A stretch of 6,030 nt of DNA from an uncultured Oscillibacter sp. Lineage in GTDB: Bacteria > Bacillota > Clostridia > Oscillospirales > Oscillospiraceae. The notes below the pieces were generated by a model, which was given only the letters and a program-made list of their open reading frames with translations, made no database searches and was not told where the DNA came from. Shown piece after piece: positions 1-6,026 of this stretch. The stretch spans positions 1-6,030 of the forward strand of contig CAJOQY010000248.1 of NCBI GenBank assembly GCA_905236835.1, given 5' to 3'. Position 1 is the stretch's first letter; every line of letters starts with the position of its first letter. Made by a program: the position numbers and the translations under genes.

Positions 1-1022
1 AATATCACTGGCTCCAATTCCGCTTTCGGCGTCAAAACGCCTGTGCGTCCCACTTGAATGACGATATTGCGCACACGCGATTCTTTTTCTTCCGGCGGAT
101 ATTTAAACGCGACCGCCCATTTTGGAAATTTCGCCGTTGAGCCTAATATTTCCCGTTCTTTTAAATAATTTAATTTCATCACCGCGCCATCAATATCAAA
201 CGCGTATTGATTTCTGTTATGATTAATCCGCTCAATTTCGGCTTTGACGGCTTCAAATCCGGATAATATTTTATACGGCATGATTTTAAATTTCTGGGAC
301 GCCAGATAATCCAATGTCTCGCCGTGCGTTTGAAATTCCATCCCGTCAGCCAATTGCAAATTAAAAATCTGTATATCCAGCCGCCGTTTCGCCGCTAACT
401 TGGGGTCTTTTTGACGTAACGATCCGGCGGCGGCGTTGCGCGGGTTTTTTAATAATTTTTTGCCTTCTAATTCTAATTCCGCGTTGATTTCCTCAAATAC
501 CGTCCGGGACATATATACTTCTCCCCGGACAATCAATCGAGATAATTTATCCGGCAGTCTCATAGGGATCGACCGGATTGTTTTCATATTTTCCGTCACG
601 TCCTCGCCGACGCGTCCGTCTCCCCGCGTCGCGCCTTTATAAAATAATCCGTCACGATATTCCAGAGCCACGGACAAGCCGTCCACTTTCGGCTCCACCG
701 AATATTCCGGGCTGATATTTAATTCCTCTTCCATACGCTGACAAAACGCGCGCGTTTCGTCCATATTAAATACATCCCGCAAGCTCTCCAACGGTACGTC
801 ATGCGTATATTCCTCAAATCCGCCGAGTAACTTTCCGCCGATACGCTGCGTGGGGGAATCCGGCGTGATTTCCTCCGGGTGTTCCGCTTCCAGTTCTTCC
901 AAACGCCGGTTTAATAGATCATATTCATGATCGTCCATCACAGGCGCGTCCAGTACATAATATAAATAACTATTTTCGTTCAACTTTTCCCGCAGTTCCC
1001 GAATTTCTTCCCGATAGTCCAT
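1..1022 (-). CDS. ligA: NAD-dependent DNA ligase LigA, N-terminal part (runs off left edge)
   Basis: LigA seals nicks in double-stranded DNA using NAD+ as the adenylate donor, joining Okazaki fragments and finishing repair in the cytoplasm. The window holds about 340 residues from the ATG at 1022; bacterial LigA is usually around 660-670, so roughly half is missing beyond the left edge. Visible in order: the Ia domain with the NMN-contacting Tyr-rich motif (YYVLDAPVMDDHEYD, residues 21-35); the adenylation domain with EPKVDG (110-115), Lys112 being the expected AMP-accepting lysine; GATRGDG and GEDVTEN (130-145); RGEVYM (166-171); NPRNAAAGSLRQ (193-204); DIDGAVMKLN (276-285); and KFPKWAVAFKYPPEE (298-312). 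The OB-fold begins with QVGRTGVLTP (323-332). The BRCT, helix-hairpin-helix and zinc-finger parts lie outside. The start is supported by a strong Shine-Dalgarno sequence, GGAGG, 5 nt upstream. It follows yunB by 44 bp and may be co-transcribed with it. Identity is near certain. Confidence 0.97.
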   Translation of the reverse strand, partial: MDYREEIRELREKLNENSYLYYVLDAPVMDDHEYDLLNRRLEELEAEHPEEITPDSPTQRIGGKLLGGFEEYTHDVPLESLRDVFNMDETRAFCQRMEEELNISPEYSVEPKVDGLSVALEYRDGLFYKGATRGDGRVGEDVTENMKTIRSIPMRLPDKLSRLIVRGEVYMSRTVFEEINAELELEGKKLLKNPRNAAAGSLRQKDPKLAAKRRLDIQIFNLQLADGMEFQTHGETLDYLASQKFKIMPYKILSGFEAVKAEIERINHNRNQYAFDIDGAVMKLNYLKEREILGSTAKFPKWAVAFKYPPEEKESRVRNIVIQVGRTGVLTPKAELEPVI

Positions 1023-1024
1023 AT

Positions 1025-1032
1025 CTCCCTCC
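1025..1032 (-). promoter_or_regulatory. Shine-Dalgarno sequence of ligA
   Basis: Reading the minus strand, GGAGGGAG lies directly before the ligA ATG (1020-1022), with the GGAGG core 5 nt from the start codon. This is close to the ideal anti-Shine-Dalgarno match and spacing and fixes the ligA start. No strong sigma-A promoter is evident in the 44-bp spacer: a TATAAT-like hexamer is present but has no good -35 at 16-18 bp, so read-through from yunB or upstream is the simpler explanation. Confidence 0.8.
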
Positions 1033-1066
1033 GTATTCCCCGCGCGTATTTTTATATTATAAAATA

Positions 1067-1768
1067 TTATCCCTTGTTCATCACATAATCTTTCTGATCG
1101 TCGATACCGTTTTCCGGGTTCGCCGAAAAATAAGTGTATGTCTCCGGAGCCGTCCCGACAATCACAGTCTCAGCGACCGTCACGGCGTTTGAAACTTTTG
1201 TCGCTGTCGTAAAGCCCGGCAGCAAAATCGCCACGCTGACATCAATATGCAATACAATCCGGTGGTTGGTCTGATTAATTCCCGCCGAGGTAAACGTATT
1301 TTCAAACCGCGCCGACGACGATCCGACGGATTCCATACGAACGGAAATCCTCGGCCCGCGTCCCGCCAAAATGGGAATATCTAAAAGCGTCCCGATTGGA
1401 ATCGACAACTCTTTCGCCGGGATTTCCTCAATCCGGGATAAAATAATATCTAATATCTCAGACTGCAAGCGATTGCATACCGCCATATTGCTGTGTACCG
1501 CCGCGATACGCCCATCGTTATCTTTTTCAAAACTGATTAACTGTTCATATCTGACCGCGCCGCTGTCAACCGCCTCATTGACCGCTTTTGTCACAATCCG
1601 GTTGACCGTATTTGACGCCCGTGTGACCGCCATACGGCTGAGCAACGGCTTCATCCGCGACATGGCATAGAATAATATTATTAATATAAATAATATTATC
1701 AATATCACCGTGAAAAACACGGTCCGCCATTTTCTTTCCGCGTGAAAATAAAAACGAGAATGTCCCAT
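1067..1768 (-). CDS. yunB: Sporulation protein YunB
   Basis: The 233-residue product matches the YunB family (about 250 residues in Bacillus subtilis), a sigma-E-dependent, mother-cell sporulation protein whose biochemical role is not well defined. A basic N-terminal segment (1-14) precedes a single membrane segment at about 17-35 (FFTVILIILFILIILFY), giving a membrane-anchored protein with the bulk probably outside the cytoplasm. Family hallmarks that I recognise: VTKAVNEAV (59-67), SIPIGTLLDIPILAGRGP (122-139), AGINQTNH (162-169), HIDVSVAILLPG (174-185) and TVIVGTAPETY (201-211). The reading frame extends upstream to an ATG at 1894, but that would overlap murD by 71 bp and add 42 residues lacking family character. 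The ATG at 1768 has a very strong GGGAGGGGGG Shine-Dalgarno sequence 5 nt upstream and places the membrane anchor at the N terminus, so I chose it. The gene sits 55 bp after murD and 44 bp before ligA. Its presence implies an endospore-forming lineage, or one descended from it. Confidence 0.92.
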   Translation of the reverse strand: MGHSRFYFHAERKWRTVFFTVILIILFILIILFYAMSRMKPLLSRMAVTRASNTVNRIVTKAVNEAVDSGAVRYEQLISFEKDNDGRIAAVHSNMAVCNRLQSEILDIILSRIEEIPAKELSIPIGTLLDIPILAGRGPRISVRMESVGSSSARFENTFTSAGINQTNHRIVLHIDVSVAILLPGFTTATKVSNAVTVAETVIVGTAPETYTYFSANPENGIDDQKDYVMNKG

Positions 1769-1773
1769 AAAAT

Positions 1774-1783
1774 CCCCCCTCCC
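1774..1783 (-). promoter_or_regulatory. Strong Shine-Dalgarno sequence that decides the yunB start
   Basis: The minus strand reads GGGAGGGGGG followed by ATTTT and the ATG at 1768. It is purine-pure with G runs, positioned about right, and supports the internal start over the upstream in-frame ATG at 1894. Its 5' part lies in the 3' arm of a potential hairpin (1776-1804). Confidence 0.75.
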
Positions 1784-1804
1784 GGAAAAAATATGCGGGA
1801 GAGG
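1776..1804 (-). promoter_or_regulatory. Potential RNA hairpin covering the yunB ribosome binding site
   Basis: In the murD-yunB spacer, transcribed from the minus strand, CCTCTCCCG (1804-1796) can pair with CGGGAGGGG (1784-1776). That gives 9 base pairs including one G-U wobble, closed by an 11-nt A/U-rich loop. The 3' arm contains most of the yunB Shine-Dalgarno sequence. It is not a convincing intrinsic terminator, because only ATTTT follows before the ATG. I infer a translational gate or a transcript-stabilising stem; a pyrimidine stretch opposite a strong SD could also arise by chance. Confidence 0.4.
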
Positions 1805-1823
1805 CTTGATTTTATTCTTAATG

Positions 1824-3209
1824 TTATTCCGGCAGAGCGTTGACCAGATTTTTAAATACCTGTCCCCGCTCCATAAAATTCGCGAATCTGTCAAACGACG
1901 TACTCGCCGGGGATAAAATTATAATATCTCCCGGATTTGATATTTCATCCGCTAATTTTACCGCGTCCGGATAATTATCCGCTTCCCGGATATTTAATCC
2001 GTCATAATTATCCGCCTGTTCGACGGATTCCCGTATTACGCCCGCCGTCGCGCCGCATAAGATTAAATATTTCACATGAGCATTAATCACCGGCCCCAAA
2101 TCCTGATAAGATATTCCCTTGTCTTTGCCTCCGGCGATTAATATTACTTTTTCCGGAAAAGAATTTAATCCGGCGATTGTCCGGCTTGGGCTGGACGCTA
2201 TCGAATCATTATACCAGCGCACGCCGCGCCGCGTCCGGAATAATTCGATTCTATGCTCCACGCCTTGAAATTCACGGGCGAATTTTTTGATCCTATCATC
2301 CGGGACAAGTCCGTCCGCCGCCGCGATGGCCGCCATATAATTTTCAATATTATGCGTACCGGGCAGTTTTACATCCGATATTTTCATGACAACCCGTTCC
2401 GGATATTTTATATTATCTATATTCCGGGATATAATCTCGTCGCCGCGCAAAAATACGCCGTTGTCCAGTTCGCGTTTCCTTGAGAATAACCTCACCCGCC
2501 CCGGCGTCCTCGACGCCTCTTCCAATGTAATTTCATTATCCGCGTTGAAAACCGTTATATCCCGCGCCGTCTGAAATCTAAAAATATTTTCTTTGGCTTG
2601 AATATATTCCTGATAATCTTTATGCACATCCAAATGATTCGGCGATATATTCGTAATCACGGCAATATGCGGGCTTCGTTTCATCGTCATCAATTGAAAT
2701 GAACTTAATTCTAATACCGCTATATCCGACGGCTTGATCCGCCCTGTCTCAGCCAATAACGGACGCCCGATGTTGCCGCCCAGCCAGACCGTTTTTCCGG
2801 CGGCTTTTAAAAATTCCGCTAAAATCGTCGTCGTTGTGGTTTTGCCGTCGCTCCCCGTGACGGCGAATATCTGACACGGACAGACTTCAAAAAATATTTC
2901 CATTTCCGATGTCAATACGCTTCCCCGCGCGACAGCCTCCCGCAATTCCGGCAAATCCGGACGCATACCCGGCGTCCGGAAAATAATTTCCTGATTTAAA
3001 TCTTTTAAATAATTTTCTCCAAGACGCAGATCACAGCCGCGCCGCGCTAATTCCGCGCCATATTCCCCAAGCGAGTCTTTTTTATCGCGCGCCGTTACGT
3101 TCGCCCCGTGAGACAATAACAAATCAATCAATGGCCGGTTCGATACGCCCACGCCGATGACAGATACGCTTCGATTCCTGACAGACCGCAAATATTCCTC
3201 AAATTCCAT
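1824..3209 (-). CDS. murD: UDP-N-acetylmuramoyl-L-alanine--D-glutamate ligase MurD
   Basis: MurD is the cytoplasmic ATP-dependent ligase that adds D-glutamate to UDP-MurNAc-L-Ala, the second amino-acid step of peptidoglycan precursor synthesis. At 461 residues it is of normal family length and appears intact. Domain 1 (about 1-100) opens with a Rossmann-like strand and loop (VSVIGVGVSNRP, 15-26) for UDP-substrate binding. The central ATPase domain has the P-loop GSDGKTTTT (119-127), GGNIGRP (144-150), ELSSFQLM (167-174) and NISPNHLD (187-194), with Lys206 at the position of the carbamylated lysine. Domain 3 follows GTHNIEN (284-290), with EHRIE (318-322), YNDSIASS (333-340), AGGKDKG (359-365) and SPASTSFD (433-440). 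Clostridial relatives typically also have NDSIASS where E. coli has NDSKATN. The start is supported by an AAAGG-type Shine-Dalgarno sequence about 10 nt upstream. It lies between a DUF5684/SHOCT gene and yunB rather than in a dcw cluster. Identification is very secure. Confidence 0.97.
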   Translation of the reverse strand: MEFEEYLRSVRNRSVSVIGVGVSNRPLIDLLLSHGANVTARDKKDSLGEYGAELARRGCDLRLGENYLKDLNQEIIFRTPGMRPDLPELREAVARGSVLTSEMEIFFEVCPCQIFAVTGSDGKTTTTTILAEFLKAAGKTVWLGGNIGRPLLAETGRIKPSDIAVLELSSFQLMTMKRSPHIAVITNISPNHLDVHKDYQEYIQAKENIFRFQTARDITVFNADNEITLEEASRTPGRVRLFSRKRELDNGVFLRGDEIISRNIDNIKYPERVVMKISDVKLPGTHNIENYMAAIAAADGLVPDDRIKKFAREFQGVEHRIELFRTRRGVRWYNDSIASSPSRTIAGLNSFPEKVILIAGGKDKGISYQDLGPVINAHVKYLILCGATAGVIRESVEQADNYDGLNIREADNYPDAVKLADEISNPGDIIILSPASTSFDRFANFMERGQVFKNLVNALPE

Positions 3210-3301
3210 GCGATTTCGCCTTTCCGACTGATATAATAACTTTTATTATCAATTTATTATAAAAATTTATTATAAATTATTATCATACTTTCCAGTCCGA
3301 A
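3210..3301 (-). promoter_or_regulatory. AT-rich spacer upstream of murD, possible promoter region
   Basis: This 92-bp spacer is the longest complete non-coding stretch here and is almost pure A/T in its middle. On the minus strand it contains two TATAAT hexamers, one in each tandem repeat copy, and TTGATA-like sequences, but I could not find a -35/-10 pair at 16-18 bp that fits well. An imperfect inverted repeat brackets the region, with GACTG near 3298-3294 and CAGTC near 3227-3223. A promoter for murD or the murD-yunB-ligA group is plausible but not established. Confidence 0.3.
3243..3284. repeat. Two tandem 13-bp AT repeats framed by an 8-bp direct repeat
   Basis: Exact structure on the plus strand: TTATTATC (3243-3250), AATTTATTATAAA (3251-3263), AATTTATTATAAA (3264-3276), TTATTATC (3277-3284). 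The two 13-mers are identical and abut, and the flanking 8-mers are identical. The whole 42-bp tract is A/T except for the two terminal C residues. It lies in the spacer before murD. Possible roles are an upstream promoter element, a bent-DNA or protein-binding site, or neutral slippage. I see no longer array and no insertion-element ends. Confidence 0.75.
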
Positions 3302-3856
3302 TCAAATCCGGTTCAACAATTCCGTTTTTTTGCGTTCAAATTCCTCATCCGTGATAATCCCGTTTTTGCGCAGATCGTCTAATTGCCGGATTCGCTCAAT
3401 CGCGTCGTTTGCCCGTGATGAATCTTTTGCCCGCGAAGCGTGATCCGACAAATTTTCCAGTCCGCGGCTGACCGGATTATCTCCGGTACGGGCGAAACTC
3501 CCGTCTTTATATACCGCGTCGCCGAACCCCAGCAAAGGATAACACACCACCGGCAGAAATAATAACCCGATTCCATACGCGCCATGAAGATTAAATTCGC
3601 GGGCTATGTCGATATTAAATTTAATCGCGACATAGATATTATAAAACGGGATTAAAAACAACAAAATTTTCCAGCCGCTTCCATATAATTCCTCAAATAA
3701 AACAAACGTGCTGTAAAACGGGATAATCCCTTCCCAGCCTTCCCGCCCCATCTTCTCGAACACGCGCCACGCGCCCGCGGCGATTAATATATACGCGATT
3801 AATCCTGTCATATCCACACACCCGCCGTCACTCTCATAATTTTTATTTACTCCCAT
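3302..3856 (-). CDS. Small membrane protein, DUF5684-like with C-terminal SHOCT domain
   Basis: This 184-residue protein has no assigned function. The N-terminal two thirds resembles the DUF5684 family, in which short hydrophobic segments alternate with W/P/Y-rich turns. I see membrane segments near 17-30, 62-80 and 94-110, with family-like motifs GWEGIIPFYSTFVLFEE (40-56), IPFYNIYVAIKFNIDIA (69-85) and FLPVVCYPLLGFG (100-112). A polar linker (113-149) leads to a SHOCT domain (about 150-184: RIRQLDDLRKNGIITDEEFE, then a Lys-rich end), a short helical module often found at the C terminus and thought to mediate oligomerisation. The start is uncertain. The ATG at 3856 overlaps recG by 14 bp with a purine-rich AGGCGG only 3 nt upstream. 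A second ATG at 3811 (169 residues) would begin right before the first membrane segment and leave a 31-bp gap after recG. The overlap suggests co-expression with recG, not necessarily shared function. Confidence 0.85.
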   Translation of the reverse strand: MGVNKNYESDGGCVDMTGLIAYILIAAGAWRVFEKMGREGWEGIIPFYSTFVLFEELYGSGWKILLFLIPFYNIYVAIKFNIDIAREFNLHGAYGIGLLFLPVVCYPLLGFGDAVYKDGSFARTGDNPVSRGLENLSDHASRAKDSSRANDAIERIRQLDDLRKNGIITDEEFERKKTELLNRI

Positions 3857-5972
3857 ATTCCGCCTGATGAGGCGCGAACATTTCCGCCGCCCGTTCCGCG
3901 ATGAGCGGATGATTTTTTAAATCCGGATCGTCCCGCGATAATATCTCCGCCGCTGACCGCGCCTGTTCTAATAATTCCGCGTCCATGCCCAAATCCGCGA
4001 CTTTTAACGCCGGTAATCCATGCTGACGCTGTCCGAAAAAATCGCCGGGACCGCGTAATCTCAAATCCTCTTCCGCGATTTCAAATCCGTCCGTTGTCCG
4101 CGTCATGGCTTTCAGACGCCGTTTCGTTTCCTCGTTTTGATAATCAGATATTAAAACGCAATATGATTGCTCTTTTCCGCGTCCGACGCGTCCTCTTAAC
4201 TGATGCAATTGCGACAATCCGAAACGCTCCGCGTTTTCTATCACAATGATCACCGCGTTCGGCACGTCCACGCCGACTTCCACCACCGTCGTGGATACCA
4301 GTATATCCGATTCCCCCGCCGCGAACGCCGACATAATATTTTCTTTTTCTTTCGATTTCATTTTCCCGTGAACGCGCGCGATTCTCAAATCCGGAAAAAC
4401 TCGCGCGCGCAAATATTCCGCGTATTCCTCGACCGCTTTTTGTTCGCCCTTTTCATCCGATTCGCTTTCATAATAATTATAATGATTATCATCATGCCCG
4501 TTTTCTGATACCATGGGACAGATCATATAAGCCTGTCGGCCCTGTAAGACCAGCTTTTTGATAAATTTATAAATTCTTTCCCGATACGCGCCTGTTACGG
4601 CGTAAGTCTCGATTTTCTTCCGTCCGGGCGGCGATTCATCTAATATCGATATATCCAGATCGCCATATAGCGCAAGCGCGAGCGTTCTGGGAATCGGCGT
4701 GGCGGACATCACCAACGTGTTGGGATTCCTCCCGTAAGCCGCCAGCGACGCCCTTTGCGCCACGCCAAACCTGTGCTGTTCATCCGTAATCACAAGTCCC
4801 AGATCATTCCATTCCAGATTCCCGGCGATTAAAGCGTGTGTTCCAATTAAAAAATCCAGTTCCCCGGTTTTTAATCGCTTTAACAATTCACGCCTTTCTT
4901 TCGCCGCCGTGGAGCCGGTTAATAACGCGCAGGAAATATCAAGCGATTCCATCAATGGATTTAAATTCTCATAATGTTGTCTGGCTAAAATCTCCGTCGG
5001 CGCCATCATCGCCGCCTGATGATGATTTTTCACACATAAATATACACATCCGGCGGCGACCATGGTCTTTCCCGCGCCGACATCGCCCTGACATAATCTG
5101 TTCATGGGAATCCCGGACGACATATCCGCCGCCGCTTCCTCAATACAGCGTTTTTGCGCGTTCGTCAATTCAAACGGCAGTTGACGCGAAAACGGCGATA
5201 AATCATTGATTTTAAATAACGGCGCGCTTCCGGATTCCCGCCGCTTTCTCATGCCGCGCAGTCCAATCGAGAATAAAAACAACTCCTCGAACGCCAGACG
5301 CCGCCGCGCCGATAACAACGCCTGTTCGTCCTCCGGAAAATGAATATTCTGATACGCGTAACCCGCGCCGCAAAGGTCATATCTTTTTTTGATCTCGTCC
5401 GGCAGAATATCCCGTAACATTTCCGGGCGGGCGTTTAATATATTTAATCCCTCCCGGATACAGCGCCGCAAAATCAATTGCGATACCCCGGACGCCAGCG
5501 GATAAACCGGTATAATCCGGCCCGTGATTTCACGCTGAGTTTCCCGTTCCGTTTCCGGATTGCTCATGCCCCAGCGTCCGTGAAACCATTCCGCTCTGCC
5601 GTAAAACACGAAAATTCCCCCGGAATCAAAATCCGCTTTCCGCCATGTCTGATTAAAAAATTTGATTTCCATGACGCCGGTTTCATCTGATACGCGCATT
5701 TTCATCAGATCCAAACCTTTCCGGATATGCGTCACGGATGGGACGGAATCAATTCTCGCGATAACGCATACGCTCTCGCCGGGGATCAAATCCGCGACGC
5801 GGCGCGTCTCCCGCCGATCCTCGTAACGCCGGGGAAACCATGACAATAAATCCCCAAGCGTCTCTATTCCCAGCTTTGACAGCGCCCGCGCCCGTTTCGG
5901 ACCGATTCCCCGCAAGCGCTCCACTTTGACTTTTAAATGATTCAATTCTGACGCGTCCCGCGATTCTTTCAT
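3843..5972 (-). CDS. recG: ATP-dependent DNA helicase RecG
   Basis: RecG is a superfamily 2 helicase/translocase that remodels stalled replication forks and migrates Holliday junctions and D-loops in the cytoplasm. The 709-residue product appears complete. The N-terminal wedge region has the helix-hairpin-helix-like LRGIGPKRARAL (20-31), PRRYED (47-52) and an OB-fold at about 60-160 for junction binding. The helicase core has Walker A GDVGAGKT (296-303), APTEILARQH (324-333), GTHALI (377-382), the RecG-type motif II DEQHRFGV (397-404), SATPIPRT (423-430), HGKM (535-538), STTVVEVGVDVPNA (560-573) and HQLRGRVGRG (590-599). The translocation (TRG) motif follows from DGFEIAEEDL (628-637) through RGPGDFFGQRQHG (640-652). 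Compared with the E. coli protein as I recall it, the stretch between the CP-V and HGKM motifs is about 16 residues longer, holding an Asp/Glu/His/Tyr-rich insertion (about 490-510). The first ATG is at 5972, with a modest Shine-Dalgarno sequence (GGACGG). Identity is near certain. Confidence 0.97.
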   Translation of the reverse strand: MKESRDASELNHLKVKVERLRGIGPKRARALSKLGIETLGDLLSWFPRRYEDRRETRRVADLIPGESVCVIARIDSVPSVTHIRKGLDLMKMRVSDETGVMEIKFFNQTWRKADFDSGGIFVFYGRAEWFHGRWGMSNPETERETQREITGRIIPVYPLASGVSQLILRRCIREGLNILNARPEMLRDILPDEIKKRYDLCGAGYAYQNIHFPEDEQALLSARRRLAFEELFLFSIGLRGMRKRRESGSAPLFKINDLSPFSRQLPFELTNAQKRCIEEAAADMSSGIPMNRLCQGDVGAGKTMVAAGCVYLCVKNHHQAAMMAPTEILARQHYENLNPLMESLDISCALLTGSTAAKERRELLKRLKTGELDFLIGTHALIAGNLEWNDLGLVITDEQHRFGVAQRASLAAYGRNPNTLVMSATPIPRTLALALYGDLDISILDESPPGRKKIETYAVTGAYRERIYKFIKKLVLQGRQAYMICPMVSENGHDDNHYNYYESESDEKGEQKAVEEYAEYLRARVFPDLRIARVHGKMKSKEKENIMSAFAAGESDILVSTTVVEVGVDVPNAVIIVIENAERFGLSQLHQLRGRVGRGKEQSYCVLISDYQNEETKRRLKAMTRTTDGFEIAEEDLRLRGPGDFFGQRQHGLPALKVADLGMDAELLEQARSAAEILSRDDPDLKNHPLIAERAAEMFAPHQAEYGSK

Positions 5973-5996
5973 GATTCCGTCCAGTCCTATTTCAAA

Positions 5997-6026
5997 ATTT
6001 TATCAACTTCTATCAATTTTAATCAA
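5997..6026. repeat. Three tandem 10-bp TTGAT repeats upstream of recG
   Basis: Reading the minus strand from 6026: TTGATTAAAA, TTGATAGAAG, TTGATAAAAT, three abutting decamers that all begin TTGAT and share AA at positions 8-9. The period matches roughly one helical turn. The array starts 24 bp before the recG ATG and stops 4 bp from the window edge, so further copies could lie outside. With only 30 bp of AT-rich sequence, chance or slippage is a real alternative. Confidence 0.5.
5997..6026 (-). promoter_or_regulatory. Candidate sigma-A promoter for recG
   Basis: On the minus strand, TTGATT (6026-6021) and TAAAAT (6002-5997) are separated by 18 bp, a fair match to the vegetative -35/-10 consensus (TTGACA/TATAAT, 17 bp). 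Transcription would start about 17 nt before the recG ATG, leaving room for the short GGACTGGACGG leader. The elements coincide with the decamer repeats, and the region is AT-rich enough for such matches to arise by chance, so this is a weak call. Confidence 0.3.

Noticed and set aside
436..642. Short plus-strand open frame opposite ligA
   Set aside because: It is antisense to the conserved ligase adenylation domain and has no independent support.
1371..1670. 99-codon plus-strand open frame opposite yunB
   Set aside because: It is antisense to conserved YunB motifs and has no recognisable domain, so it is most likely a shadow frame.
1776..1804. Intrinsic terminator after murD
   Set aside because: The stem is GC-rich, but the T run sits in the loop and only ATTTT follows the 3' arm, immediately before the yunB start. 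SD masking fits better than termination.
1769..1894. Upstream in-frame extension of yunB to an ATG at 1894
   Set aside because: It would overlap the end of murD by 71 bp and add 42 residues without family character, while the ATG at 1768 has a very strong Shine-Dalgarno sequence and fits the YunB N terminus.
1824..3209. Loss of a key MurD residue (Ile replacing Lys in the NDSKATN motif)
   Set aside because: From memory of the family, NDSIASS is the usual form in clostridial MurD, so this is a lineage variant rather than a sign of inactivation.
3243..3284. CRISPR array or mobile-element ends in the murD spacer
   Set aside because: The repeats are only 13 bp, abut without spacers, and have no inverted terminal structure or transposase nearby.
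3379..3585. Minus-strand 68-codon frame inside the DUF5684/SHOCT gene
   Set aside because: It is an out-of-frame reading of a gene whose own frame shows membrane segments and a SHOCT domain.
4203..4508. 101-codon plus-strand open frame opposite recG
   Set aside because: Its Arg/Phe/Ile-rich translation is the reverse complement of conserved RecG motifs and the AT-rich insertion; no ribosome binding site or family resemblance.
4838..5209. 123-codon open frame on the plus strand opposite recG
   Set aside because: It lies fully antisense to the conserved helicase core, gives a low-complexity Arg/Pro/Ser-rich protein with no recognisable domain, and is explained by the codon bias of recG.
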